Source: Exilibacterium sp.
Lineage (GTDB): Bacteria; Pseudomonadota; Gammaproteobacteria; Pseudomonadales; Cellvibrionaceae
Length of the DNA stretch: 64,000 bases
Assembly: GCA_028280195.1 (NCBI GenBank)
Contig: JANQMH010000005.1
Span: 62,001-126,000 of the forward strand
Direction of reading: 5' to 3'
Shown here piece after piece: positions 26,201 through 33,776 of the stretch. A program made the position numbers and the translations under genes. Each line of letters begins with the position of its first letter. Within the stretch, counting starts at the first letter, position 1. Under the pieces are notes generated by a model. That model saw nothing but the letters and a program-made list of their open reading frames with translations, did not search any database and was not told the DNA's origin.

Positions 26201-28965
26201 TCAGCCGCTATCCGCGCCGCGCCAGCCGCCACCCGCCACTGCTGCTGCTGCACGGCTACAGCGCCAGCGGCACCACCTTCACCCATGCCGCGCTGAGACC
26301 CGGCGCCGCGCGCTACTTCTGGCGCCAGCAGCGCGATGTCTGGGTGCTGGATATGCGCACCAGCAGCGGTATGCTGACCGCCTGGCTGCCGTGGACATTC
26401 GAGCAGGTGGGGCGCGCCGATATTCCCGTGGCCGTGGACTATATCTTTCGCCACACCGGCCGGCGCTGCGATGTGATTGCCCACTGCATGGGCGCGGCCA
26501 TGTTCAGTATCGCGGTGCTGTCACCGCCGCGTTGTGGTGAGCCCTACTACCGGCAGCGCCTGGCGCTGCCGCAGCGCATCAACAAAGTGGTGCTGTCCCA
26601 GGTCGGCCCCAGTGTGGTGTTTACCCCCGCCAATATCTATCGCGCCTATACCCTCAACTACCTGCGCCATTTGCTGCCCGGAATATTCTACTCCTTCCGC
26701 GCCGCCGCCGATGAGAGCCTGCCGATGCAGCTGCTGGATCGCCTGCTCGCGGCTTTGCCCTATCCGCCGGAGGAATTCGACCTGGAGAACCCGCCCTGGT
26801 TCTGGCAGCGCAGGCCCTTTGTCAGCACGCGCCACCGCGTCGACGGGCTCTACGGCCGCTGTTTCAATCTGCAGAATATGCCCGCCGGCGTGCTGGCGCA
26901 TATCGATGATATTTTCGGGCCCATGAACATGGAGACCCTGGGCCAGGTCATCCATTTCGCCCTGCGGGAAAAAATCACCAACCGGGCCGGGCGCAATGAG
27001 TTCGTGACCCGGGAAAATCTGCAGAAGTACTGGCGCTTTGCCACGCTGAGTGTGCACGGTGAAGAAAATGGCCTGGCCGACACCGCCACGCTGACGCGGA
27101 TGCGCCAGACCTTTGCCGCCGCCGGCCTGCCGCTGCACACGGAAATGCTGGCCGGTTTTGGCCATCAGGATGCGCTGATCGGCGCCGGCGCCGAGAAGAA
27201 CTTCGACAAAATCCGCCGCTTTCTCGAAGCGCCGGAGACCGACTTCAGCGCCCCCGCCGCCGATGTGCCGGCGCCGCTGACCTGTGAGTTGCCGTATTCG
27301 GGTCCGATTATCAGCGCCGCTTTCGAGCGCGGCGGCAGCGACTATATCTCCGTCGGTATGGGTACCAGCCCCGAGTTGGGTAACCCGGAGTTGATTGCCT
27401 TTGTGGCGGTAAACGCCGGCGAGGCGGGCCTGCGGCCGGTGTTCGGCGGCGGCCTGGGTCCGCAGGCCCCGGGCCTGTGCCTGAAACTGGCCCGCGGTGC
27501 GGCTGACAACTGGTATAAAGTTGCCCTGCCGGTAACGGCCGAGGGCCGTGCCGCCGATGGTTACCTGGTGTTTTTTGTCTACGACCGCGATATCGAACCC
27601 AGCGAACTGACCTATGATGAGGAGCAACTGCCGGACAATTTGCTCGACCTGATCAAACCGCCAGCTGAGACCGATAGCGATAACCACCTGAGCGGCTGCA
27701 CACCGCTGTCAAACTACCTGGCGCAAATCTTCGCCAGCGGGCGCCTGTCCTGGGCGCTGGACGCCGCACTGCAACAGTCGCCGGCGCTGTTGCGCGCGGC
27801 ACTGGTCGAGATTCCCGCAGCGGTGACAGATATGCAGGACTGCAGTTTTGTTTTCGGCAGCTGCCAGTACCCGGCCGGCATGCTGGATGAAGGGGTTGCC
27901 TTTGCCAGTTACCGCCGCCTGTCGCAGCGCCTCGACCGCGCCGCCGCCGGCACCAAGCCCGGGCTGGCACTGCTGATGGGGGACCAGATATATGCCGACC
28001 CCACCGCCGGGCTGTTCGATCCCACCGACAAAGACGACCGCTATATACGCAGTTACCACAAATGGCTGCGCAACCACCACGTCAAAATGGTATTGCGGCG
28101 GCTGCCCAGCTGCATGATGCTGGACGATCACGAAATCAAAAACGACTGGGACAGCGGCGAAGCCGGTGATCACGCCGACTTTGCCGTCGATGGCTGCGCC
28201 GCCTATTTAAACTTTCAGCGCCATATCCACCAGCCGGCGGCGGCGCCCTGCGGCGATGCCGAGCTGCCGCTGTGGTACCAGTTCAGCCATGCCGGGCTGC
28301 CGTTTTTTATGGCCGATACACGCACCGAGCGGCAGCGGCGCACGGCGGACAATATCGACCGCGCGCGTATCTTCAGTGAAGCCCAGTACGAGCACCTGAC
28401 CCGCTGGCTGCTGCAGTGGCAGGCGCGGGCGCCGTCGAAGCCGAAGTTTATCGTCAGCCCCTCCATGCTGCTGCCGCGGCGCCTGCACAGCGCTGCCGCC
28501 CTCGCCCATGCGCTGCGCTCCGATGCCTGGGACGGCTACCCCTATTCGCTGCAGCGCCTGCTGGCCTTTATCTGCGACCGGGAGATCGACAACCTGGTGT
28601 TCCTGTCCGGCGACGAGCACCTGTCGAGCGTGGCGCAGATAACACTCAGCGAGCGCCGCAGCGGCCGCCAGGTGCGGCTGCACTCCGTCCACAGCTCCGG
28701 CTTTTATATCCCCATGCCCTTCGTCAACACGCGGCCGGCCGATCTCGCCGGCTGTGAGAGCTTCGATTTCGTACCGCCCGGGGGACGCGGCGAGTATCGC
28801 TGCCAGGTCGACACCCGCTTCGTGCCGGGGGCGGGTTTCGCGCAGATGCAGGTTGCCAGGCGCGACGATCAGTACCAGCTGAGCTGTGAATTTGACCGCG
28901 CCACCGGAACTCAAACGTTTACGCTAACTCTCACTAATAAAGTGGACACAGAGAGTTGCCTATGA
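23272..28965 (+). CDS. Tripartite fusion: GMC oxidoreductase - alpha/beta hydrolase - PhoD-like metallophosphatase
   Basis: 1,897 residues, no signal peptide or membrane segment. Residues ~25-600 form a GMC/cholesterol-oxidase-like flavin domain: FAD loop IIGSGYGAAVAAAELA, HPLGGCAMA and GANPALTIAALALRA. It also holds C223-x2-C226-x2-C229-x3-C233, resembling an iron-sulfur ligand set. Residues ~640-930 are an uncharacterised linker domain. Residues ~960-1325 form an alpha/beta hydrolase (LLLLHGYSASG, nucleophile elbow AHCMGAAM with Cys in place of Ser, late His in GFGHQD). Residues ~1335-1450 look beta-rich. Residues ~1520-1890 are PhoD-like: FVFGSC, MGDQIYAD, MLDDHEIKNDWD, SGDEH. Oxidation plus hydrolysis of a lipid, sterol or ester is an inference. 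The gene overlaps the next by ATGA. Confidence 0.88.
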   Translation: MPARSSTWISTGFEQLRHRCRGGEARFDIVIIGSGYGAAVAAAELAGCGERGKALSVCVLERGEEYLPGMFPSRMADLPGHIRASTGGSAAPQGQRHGLFDFRLGADVNALVANGLGGGSLINAGVMATPRAAVFERGWPEAIKNDDQLLDYYRRAGQLLGAADSGGDNTVERHSAQQRQPLHKYSALKQLAGGDAEATFRAAPITVAMRDGYNSAGVALKACSFCGDCATGCNHGAKDSLDTNLLVTAKRRGAQIFTGATVLRIEKGDGDWLVHTTATSDKLRQSQPQPLPVRAARVVLAAGTFGSTEILMRSSSPSLRFSKRLGQGFSTNGDMIAAGYDHRTNVNAVAREDRAPAQRRVGPTITAMVDYPNQSGGLLLEEMAVPAAMRRFFEEIVTTANTLQQLAHIDSGEHESGPADADPYAVSQQAIDRSAIYAVMGDDGAEGALELVAGGGRDNDGDGAICVRWPDIGRQALFDRQIELLQQRAAASGLGGTIIPNPLWRLLPKSMTFLFGEQVGPVLTVHPLGGCAMADNRERGVVDHLGRVYNAAATCAEDRFHEGLVVLDGSVVPTALGANPALTIAALALRAVEALRDQVWQLQQPGGGDRACARESRPVFTAVDGAAGSEPQQEPYQDTKIQITERVSGRAALTASNGALLPCVVDITLSFDPHSALALARGPERRLNVDRQRGGEAASRLRIFHRDDWQQLKNRGADEASFNRAALMVAPVSGTLTLCHRAATAASQRQRRALWAWLFNRGMRDSWQALVDYLKVGRHLRSGGSSSVATRLRRKIHEMRALASRAGEVRLLQYDLQVLQPPQGWPQALGGFSAQAGEMAIRAEKRITYGRRSNPLQQLENLWLLDFPALQPPRRQIGRRPPQLKYDATFMARHHQPLLRIAAQRDQTAALADVASFLAYFARLLIGIHAWTFRKPDTPPLRQPSRLPADIPGLPPPQITELELGRSDNGIPIRIRLSRYPRRASRHPPLLLLHGYSASGTTFTHAALRPGAARYFWRQQRDVWVLDMRTSSGMLTAWLPWTFEQVGRADIPVAVDYIFRHTGRRCDVIAHCMGAAMFSIAVLSPPRCGEPYYRQRLALPQRINKVVLSQVGPSVVFTPANIYRAYTLNYLRHLLPGIFYSFRAAADESLPMQLLDRLLAALPYPPEEFDLENPPWFWQRRPFVSTRHRVDGLYGRCFNLQNMPAGVLAHIDDIFGPMNMETLGQVIHFALREKITNRAGRNEFVTRENLQKYWRFATLSVHGEENGLADTATLTRMRQTFAAAGLPLHTEMLAGFGHQDALIGAGAEKNFDKIRRFLEAPETDFSAPAADVPAPLTCELPYSGPIISAAFERGGSDYISVGMGTSPELGNPELIAFVAVNAGEAGLRPVFGGGLGPQAPGLCLKLARGAADNWYKVALPVTAEGRAADGYLVFFVYDRDIEPSELTYDEEQLPDNLLDLIKPPAETDSDNHLSGCTPLSNYLAQIFASGRLSWALDAALQQSPALLRAALVEIPAAVTDMQDCSFVFGSCQYPAGMLDEGVAFASYRRLSQRLDRAAAGTKPGLALLMGDQIYADPTAGLFDPTDKDDRYIRSYHKWLRNHHVKMVLRRLPSCMMLDDHEIKNDWDSGEAGDHADFAVDGCAAYLNFQRHIHQPAAAPCGDAELPLWYQFSHAGLPFFMADTRTERQRRTADNIDRARIFSEAQYEHLTRWLLQWQARAPSKPKFIVSPSMLLPRRLHSAAALAHALRSDAWDGYPYSLQRLLAFICDREIDNLVFLSGDEHLSSVAQITLSERRSGRQVRLHSVHSSGFYIPMPFVNTRPADLAGCESFDFVPPGGRGEYRCQVDTRFVPGAGFAQMQVARRDDQYQLSCEFDRATGTQTFTLTLTNKVDTESCL

Positions 28966-29816
28966 ATCAGTACAACGATGAGCCGGCGCCATCGACTTTG
29001 CCGGCCGGGGTGCTCTATGGCGCGGCCGCAGTCGCGCTGGCGCTGTTGATCGCGATCGGCTTTTATCTGTTTTCGGATCGCACCGCCGAAACCGTGGAGG
29101 CCCCCGCGGCGCCCGCCGTGGCCAGCCCCGCAGCCGATCCGCAAGCGGCCGCGGTTGAACCGGCACCGCCCGAGCCCACCGTTGCCGAGCCCACGTTTGC
29201 CGAACAGGCCGAAGCAGAGCCGGAGCCGGAAGTGGTCTTGCCGCCACTGAACAACAGCGATGCCGAGGTGCGTGAGGTGATGGCCTCAGTAGCCGCCGAT
29301 CTGCCGCAGTGGCTGGTGCCCGATGAGCTGATTCGCAAGTTTGTGCTGGCGGTGAACAATACCAGTGGCGGCGAACTGGCCCGCAAATATCCACCCATTG
29401 TGCCGCCCCGGCAGGCTTTTGTGGCCACTCGGGTCGCCCCCCAGCGCTATACCCTGCCGCGCGCCAGCTACCGGCGCTACGACCCCTACACGCGGCTGCT
29501 GGCGGCTATCGATATGCAGATGGTTGCGCGCCTGTACCGCCAGTACTACCCGCTGCTGCAGGAGGCACATCAGGAACTGGGGCAAAGCAAAAACAGTTTT
29601 CATGCCACGCTGCTGAAAGCCATCGACCATCTGCTCACGGCGCCGGTGATTGAAGATGAACTGCCCCTGGTCCGAACCAGCGTGCTGTATAAATACGCCG
29701 ACGCCGATCTGGAGAAACTGCCCGATACCCACAAACTGCTGCTGCGCATGGGCCCGGACAATACCCGCCAGCTGAAAACGGCCCTGGGTGAATTAAAGGC
29801 GGCGCTGGCGCAGTGA
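28962..29816 (+). CDS. DUF3014 family membrane-anchored protein
   Basis: 284 residues from the ATG at 28962, whose ATGA overlaps the stop of the giant fusion gene, indicating translational coupling. One membrane segment (about 21-40, LYGAAAVALALLIAIGFYLF) is followed by an Ala/Pro/Glu-rich linker and a periplasmic C-terminal domain with VPDELIRKFVLAVNNTSGGELARKYPP, typical of DUF3014. Function of the family is unknown. Its tight link to the fusion enzyme suggests a shared process at the envelope. Confidence 0.85.
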   Translation: MNQYNDEPAPSTLPAGVLYGAAAVALALLIAIGFYLFSDRTAETVEAPAAPAVASPAADPQAAAVEPAPPEPTVAEPTFAEQAEAEPEPEVVLPPLNNSDAEVREVMASVAADLPQWLVPDELIRKFVLAVNNTSGGELARKYPPIVPPRQAFVATRVAPQRYTLPRASYRRYDPYTRLLAAIDMQMVARLYRQYYPLLQEAHQELGQSKNSFHATLLKAIDHLLTAPVIEDELPLVRTSVLYKYADADLEKLPDTHKLLLRMGPDNTRQLKTALGELKAALAQ

Positions 29817-29890
29817 ATGGATATGCGGCTTGTTAAAAGCCCGCGCGACCGGTAAAGTAAGATTTCCCAATCTGACAAGGATGTCGAAAA

Positions 29891-30343
29891 ATGAACCAGG
29901 AAGCATTCCCCTCAGCAGCGATAGTCAAAACCACCGTTTGTGTAGTGACGCTCAGTCTCGGTCTGGCGCAGGTGCCGGCGGCCGCCGAGACAGCCGCTGA
30001 AATGTACCGCTGGGTAGACGCCGACGGCAAGCTGCATATCAGTGATACCAAGCCGCAGCATGGCGATTACCAGCGCGTGGAGCAGCGGCGTTTGCCCGCG
30101 GCCAACAGTATGCAGAAACCGGTGGTCATGCCGCATACCGGCAAAAAAACCGCATCGAAGCGCAACAGGAATCCGCCCGCGCGGGTGAAGAAAAAACGCC
30201 TGAATTGCAGCAAGTATGAAAGAAGGCTCGCCGCGGTGCAGCAGCGGCTCAGGTCCGGCTATCGCGAACCGGCGGGCAATAAACTGCGGGCGCAGCGGCG
30301 GGAATATCGTGACTTGTTGATCAACTGCAGAAGAAACCAGTAG
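29891..30343 (+). CDS. DUF4124 domain protein
   Basis: 150 residues with a signal peptide (to about residue 34, ending VPAAAETA). The DUF4124 core is EMYRWVDADGKLHISDTKP, a small periplasmic fold common in proteobacteria. The C-terminal half is very basic (KKTASKRNRNPPARVKKKR) and could bind nucleic acid, lipopolysaccharide or peptidoglycan; this is speculative. AAGGA-type purines precede the ATG. Confidence 0.8.
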   Translation: MNQEAFPSAAIVKTTVCVVTLSLGLAQVPAAAETAAEMYRWVDADGKLHISDTKPQHGDYQRVEQRRLPAANSMQKPVVMPHTGKKTASKRNRNPPARVKKKRLNCSKYERRLAAVQQRLRSGYREPAGNKLRAQRREYRDLLINCRRNQ

Positions 30344-30366
30344 CACAGTTTCGCCTGCGCCCGGCT

Positions 30367-30395
30367 CCAATGCCCTGATTCGATCAGGGCATTGG
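30367..30395. terminator. Perfect hairpin between convergent genes
   Basis: A 12-bp perfect stem, CCAATGCCCTGA with TCAGGGCATTGG, and a 5-base loop. It lies between the DUF4124 gene and the convergent aminotransferase gene. Neither side has a T-tract, so it could be a rho-assisted or bidirectional terminator, or an mRNA-stabilising end. Confidence 0.5.
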
Positions 30396-30428
30396 AAACT
30401 GATGGGCAGGTGTATCCATCAGGCTTTT

Positions 30429-31280
30429 TTACTCAGCTGCCGCGTATATATAGTCCCTGTAGAGTGAAGCGATGTGCTGTACGGTGGTGTCGACGCTGCC
30501 GTCACCCAGAGTCGTATCGTCAATGTGAGATACCGGCGTGACACAGGCCGTGGTACTGGTGACAAACGCGCCGTCAGCCCACTTGGCTTCCTCTAAGGTG
30601 AAAGGCCTCTGTTCAACCCGGATACCGGCGTTTTCCATCAGTTCGATAAGGGTCTGCCGCACAATGCCGTTTAAAATGGCATGGCTTGCCGGGTGGGTCA
30701 CTACCGTGCCGGCATTGCTTATCCACGCATTGGTCGACGAGCCTTCGGTGACCTCGCCTTCATCGGTCACAAACCAGGCTTCGAAAGCACCGGCTTCCCG
30801 CGCCTGCTGCTTGGCGAGGATATTGGGCAGCAGGGAAATGGATTTGATATCACAGCGGCGCCAGCGGATTTCAGGTGTTGTAATGACCTTTTTCCCCTGG
30901 CTTGCGCCGGCCAATACCGGCTGGTAATCCAGCGGGCGCGACGTAATGACGACAGCGGGGGTCAGCGTATCCGGAAAGGCGTGATTGCGCGGCGCGACAC
31001 CCCTGGTGACCTGGATATAGACGATGCCCCAGTCGACCTGGTTGCGCTGTGCCGTCTCCAGTAACAGTTCGCGTATATCTAAATCCGGTGCGGGGATTTT
31101 CAGCTCTGCCAGTGAGCGATGCAGGCGGCGGACATGGGGGTCGCCGTCGAGCAGCCGGCCGTTGGCGACAGTGCAGACCTCGTAGGCGCCGTCGGCAAAC
31201 TGATAGCCGCGATCCTCGATATTGACCTGTGCGGCCTGCATGTCGACGAACTGACCGTTGACATAAGCTGTTTTACCCAT
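30429..31280 (-). CDS. Class IV aminotransferase, D-amino acid aminotransferase type
   Basis: 283 residues with PLP-dependent fold-type IV features. The N-terminus AYVNGQFVDMQAAQVNIEDRGYQFADGAYEV, the lysine region KSISLLPNILAKQQAREAGAFEAW (PLP lysine) and EVTEGSSTNAWI are typical of D-alanine transaminase-like enzymes (Dat) rather than IlvE. It would transfer amino groups between D-amino acids and 2-oxo acids in the cytoplasm. 4-Amino-4-deoxychorismate lyase is a more distant alternative. Confidence 0.88.
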   Translation of the reverse strand: MGKTAYVNGQFVDMQAAQVNIEDRGYQFADGAYEVCTVANGRLLDGDPHVRRLHRSLAELKIPAPDLDIRELLLETAQRNQVDWGIVYIQVTRGVAPRNHAFPDTLTPAVVITSRPLDYQPVLAGASQGKKVITTPEIRWRRCDIKSISLLPNILAKQQAREAGAFEAWFVTDEGEVTEGSSTNAWISNAGTVVTHPASHAILNGIVRQTLIELMENAGIRVEQRPFTLEEAKWADGAFVTSTTACVTPVSHIDDTTLGDGSVDTTVQHIASLYRDYIYAAAE

Positions 31281-31356
31281 GGCATGTCCTCTTTTTCACT
31301 CGCCAGCGCCGGCGCGTTGGCGATGACTACTCAATATTGACCGCGGATTGGCCGCG

Positions 31357-32328
31357 CTAGGCCAGCAGTACGGTGGCGCCGGTGGTGGCCCGGCTCTCCA
31401 GCGCGGCGTGGGCGGCAGCGGCCTCGCGCAGCGCAAAGGTCTGGTTGACAGTGACTTTTATACTGCCCGAACTGACCGCGTCAAAAAGCTCGCCGGCAGC
31501 CCGTGCCAGTGCCTGCGGCCCGGCGATATAGTTGAACAGTACCGGGCGGGTCAGATAGAGCGAGCCTTTCTGTGCCAGCAGCAGCGGACTGAACGGCGCC
31601 ACCGGCCCCGAGGCCTGGCCAAAGGTGACCATGGTGCCGCGGTGCTGCAGGCAGTCGAGGGATTTGAGAAAGGTTTGCTCGCCAACCGAGTCGTAAACCA
31701 CCGGCAGCTTGCGCCCGTCGGTAATCCTGTCGACGGCGTCAACAAAGTCTTCCCGCTGGTAAAGAACCGCATGATGGCAGCCGTGCCGGCGGGCGATTTC
31801 CGCTTTTTCTTCAGTGGATACCGTACCGATGACCGTGGCGCCGAGGGCGGCTGCCCACTGGCACAGTATCAGCCCGGTGCCCCCGGCGGCGGCGTGCACC
31901 AGAATCGTCTCGCCCGCCTCGACGCGATATACCTGCCGCAACAGCATTTGGGCCGTCATGCCTTTGAGCATAATGGCTGCGGCCTGCTGGAAGGAAATGG
32001 CCTCCGGCAGCCGCACCACGCTGGCCGCATCGATCAGGCGCTGCTCGCTGTAGCTGCCCATGGGGCCGGCATAGGCAATGCGATCGCCGACCTGCCACTG
32101 CTCCACACCCTCGCCCACGGCGACAACCGTGCCGGCACCTTCGACCCCCGGAATCAACGGCAGCGGCTGTTGATAGAGCCCCGTGCGGTGATAAACGTCT
32201 ATATAGTTGAGGCCCGAGGCCGCCTGCTGAATGCGGATTTCGCCGGGGCCCGGGTCGCCGACCTCGACACTTTGCCACTGCAGCACTTCCGGACCGCCGA
32301 AGTTTTCGATTCTGATTGCTGAGGTCAT
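31357..32328 (-). CDS. qor: NADPH:quinone oxidoreductase (zinc-free medium-chain dehydrogenase)
   Basis: About 323 residues from the ATG at 32328, which has GGAGAG 8 bases upstream; the open frame reaches 32388. It begins MTSAIRIENFGGPEVLQWQ and contains GLNYIDVYHRTGLY, a GroES-like N-terminal part, and a Rossmann region with VHAAAGGTGLILCQWAAALGA and QASGPVAPFSPLLL. The family reduces quinones or enones with NADPH in one-electron or two-electron steps. No zinc ligands are seen, consistent with the quinone oxidoreductase branch. Confidence 0.92.
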   Translation of the reverse strand: MTSAIRIENFGGPEVLQWQSVEVGDPGPGEIRIQQAASGLNYIDVYHRTGLYQQPLPLIPGVEGAGTVVAVGEGVEQWQVGDRIAYAGPMGSYSEQRLIDAASVVRLPEAISFQQAAAIMLKGMTAQMLLRQVYRVEAGETILVHAAAGGTGLILCQWAAALGATVIGTVSTEEKAEIARRHGCHHAVLYQREDFVDAVDRITDGRKLPVVYDSVGEQTFLKSLDCLQHRGTMVTFGQASGPVAPFSPLLLAQKGSLYLTRPVLFNYIAGPQALARAAGELFDAVSSGSIKVTVNQTFALREAAAAHAALESRATTGATVLLA

Positions 32329-32420
32329 ATTGATTCTCTCCAACTGCCGTACCGGTGATAATCTGCGCAACTGGTGTGAACATACCATAGTTGCTGCTTC
32401 GGGCCTGAACTGGCCGGATA

Positions 32421-32465
32421 GCTACCGCCGCCCCCGCTCGTGCGGGCCGGGCGGAGGGCAGTAGC
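32421..32465. repeat. GC-rich inverted repeat between qor and the PIN remnant
   Basis: GCTACCGCCGCCC (from 32421) is mirrored by an imperfect GGGCGGAGGGCAGTAGC. It lies downstream of the toxin remnant and upstream of the qor start. It could end transcription from the toxin-antitoxin side, although no T-tract is present. Confidence 0.45.
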
Positions 32466-32470
32466 CGCCG

Positions 32471-32750
32471 CTACTCAACGATATTGAGAGTCTCGACCAT
32501 ACGTCTGGCTGTCACGATCGGGATATCTTCCACCGATTTTAGAAACAGTAAGTCAGCCTTATAATGGCTTCCTGGTGTTTATTGAAGCGCTCCAGCTTCT
32601 TGTAAGAGAGCGCCCACTCGATTTCTTCAAGCTGTACCGCTGAGGCCACAAGGTCGAATTTGCCCTTGCGCCAATCCTGATAAATTCTATCCGGGGGGCT
32701 TTTGTGATCAGTGCACTGGCCAAAATCCCCGTATCAAGAACGACCTGCAC
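32471..32750 (-). pseudogene. PIN-domain toxin remnant (frameshift and internal deletion)
   Basis: It starts MQVVLDTGILASALITK, a PIN-domain first strand. After ITKAP the normal family text continues in another frame (PDRIYQDWRKGKFDLVASA, then LEEIEWALSYKKLERF). Inserting one C into the run of six C would restore it. A later jump to a third frame gives LLFLKSVEDIPIVTARRMVETLNIVE and a stop. The total is about 280 bases against roughly 420 expected, so both a frameshift and a deletion occurred. The start overlaps the end of the upstream antitoxin gene, the usual toxin-antitoxin arrangement. Confidence 0.8.
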
Positions 32751-32970
32751 GCCCGGCCTCTATCGCTTCACCGATATTGGCCATAAGGGCCTCCTGATCC
32801 AGCCCTGCATTACGTTCTTTAACGGCTTGCACGGTTTCGACGAAGATTTTATCGAGCACAGCCTCTTCAACAAACTTTGACAGACCGCGCTTTTTCGCAC
32901 CCTTTTGGCCAAGAAAGGCCCCCATTCTCTGGTCGGTTTTGTCATCAAAAATAAGGCTCCACCGAGTCAT
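32734..32970 (-). CDS. Antitoxin-like protein of the PIN toxin
   Basis: 78 residues. It opens with MTRWSLIFDDKTDQRMGAFL and has a helix-rich body LSKFVEEAVLDKIF, resembling ribbon-helix-helix (CopG-like) antitoxins that pair with PIN toxins. It overlaps the toxin remnant by 17 bases. An 18-bp palindrome 27 bases upstream is a candidate operator for autorepression. With the toxin broken, it may be a relic or still buffer a related toxin. Confidence 0.75.
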   Translation of the reverse strand: MTRWSLIFDDKTDQRMGAFLGQKGAKKRGLSKFVEEAVLDKIFVETVQAVKERNAGLDQEALMANIGEAIEAGRAGRS

Positions 32971-32996
32971 TTTTGATCTCCCTTATGTTTAAGCAT

Positions 32997-33014
32997 ATAA
33001 ACATATATGTTTAT
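32997..33014. promoter_or_regulatory. 18-bp perfect palindrome, candidate antitoxin operator
   Basis: ATAAACATATATGTTTAT is a perfect palindrome 27 bases upstream of the antitoxin start. Toxin-antitoxin operons are commonly autorepressed at such sites. No other gene is close, so it most likely belongs to this module. Confidence 0.6.
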
Positions 33015-33249
33015 CGTACAAAGTTTAACCGTATCGCGTCAATGAATGCATATTCCGGCCAAATTGAACACCTATCCGGCCGTTGCGGCAAAGGAAAATA
33101 CGCAATAGCTGACATTATCCGTTTTAGGGTGTTTTTGGTGAGCGCTACGCCGGAGGCAAAGATAACACGATAGGTGTTAGGTAGTGTAGGTTTTACAATA
33201 GGTCCAAATAGGACGCTAATATAAAGATAGATTTTGGTTAAAGAAAAAT

Positions 33250-33765
33250 TTACCGGTTCCAATTTGTACTAAAATCCAACTCTCTAAACATCTGAAAATT
33301 ATTAATGCAGCGGATATTAAAACTTTTACAGACATCAGGAATTTTCCTGTTTGCCCCTTGTTTTGATGGTTTCGATATTTCTGTTGTCACTATGCTACGA
33401 TTATCCAAATCTTTCAGCGCATATGACATAAGAAAAGGGTCTCGACCAATTTTGATGATCTCATCATCTGTTGGATTAGCAACGTAACCACCATAAGTAA
33501 TACGGGCAACAAGATCCTGCTCTACCTCCTCATTGAAAAGCAAAGCGTTTTTTACTTCAGCTTGTTCAGACCAAGTTGCCAGCTCATCTTTTTGACCATC
33601 CTTGTCTTTTGTATCAGAAAATTCTTCATATACTTCAACGGGAACTTTAAGATTGCCTTTTTCACCATGATGAACAAGCCATTCCCAAAATTCTGGCACA
33701 CGATCGAGTGGATAGTAGTCTCTTTTAGCATCAATTAGAGTGTTGGCATCAAGAAGATAGAGCAA
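33250..33765 (-). CDS. DUF4411 (PIN-like) protein, putative toxin
   Basis: 171 residues. It opens MLYLLDANTLIDAKRDYY, a PIN-like acidic start, and later has DPFLMSYALKDLDNRSIVTTE, with acidic residues expected of a nuclease site. The C-terminal part KIPDVCKSFNIRCINNFQMFREL fits DUF4411. This family is found next to ImmA/IrrE-type regulators and has been proposed as the toxin of such pairs. The gene starts 11 bases after the upstream regulator gene, so they form one operon. Base composition is AT-rich compared with flanking genes. Confidence 0.85.
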   Translation of the reverse strand: MLYLLDANTLIDAKRDYYPLDRVPEFWEWLVHHGEKGNLKVPVEVYEEFSDTKDKDGQKDELATWSEQAEVKNALLFNEEVEQDLVARITYGGYVANPTDDEIIKIGRDPFLMSYALKDLDNRSIVTTEISKPSKQGANRKIPDVCKSFNIRCINNFQMFRELDFSTNWNR

Positions 33766-33776
33766 TTAGTCCTCCC

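Noticed and set aside
30367..30395. Intrinsic terminator call for the hairpin between convergent genes
   Set aside because: Kept as a hairpin only with moderate confidence because no T-tract follows on either strand.
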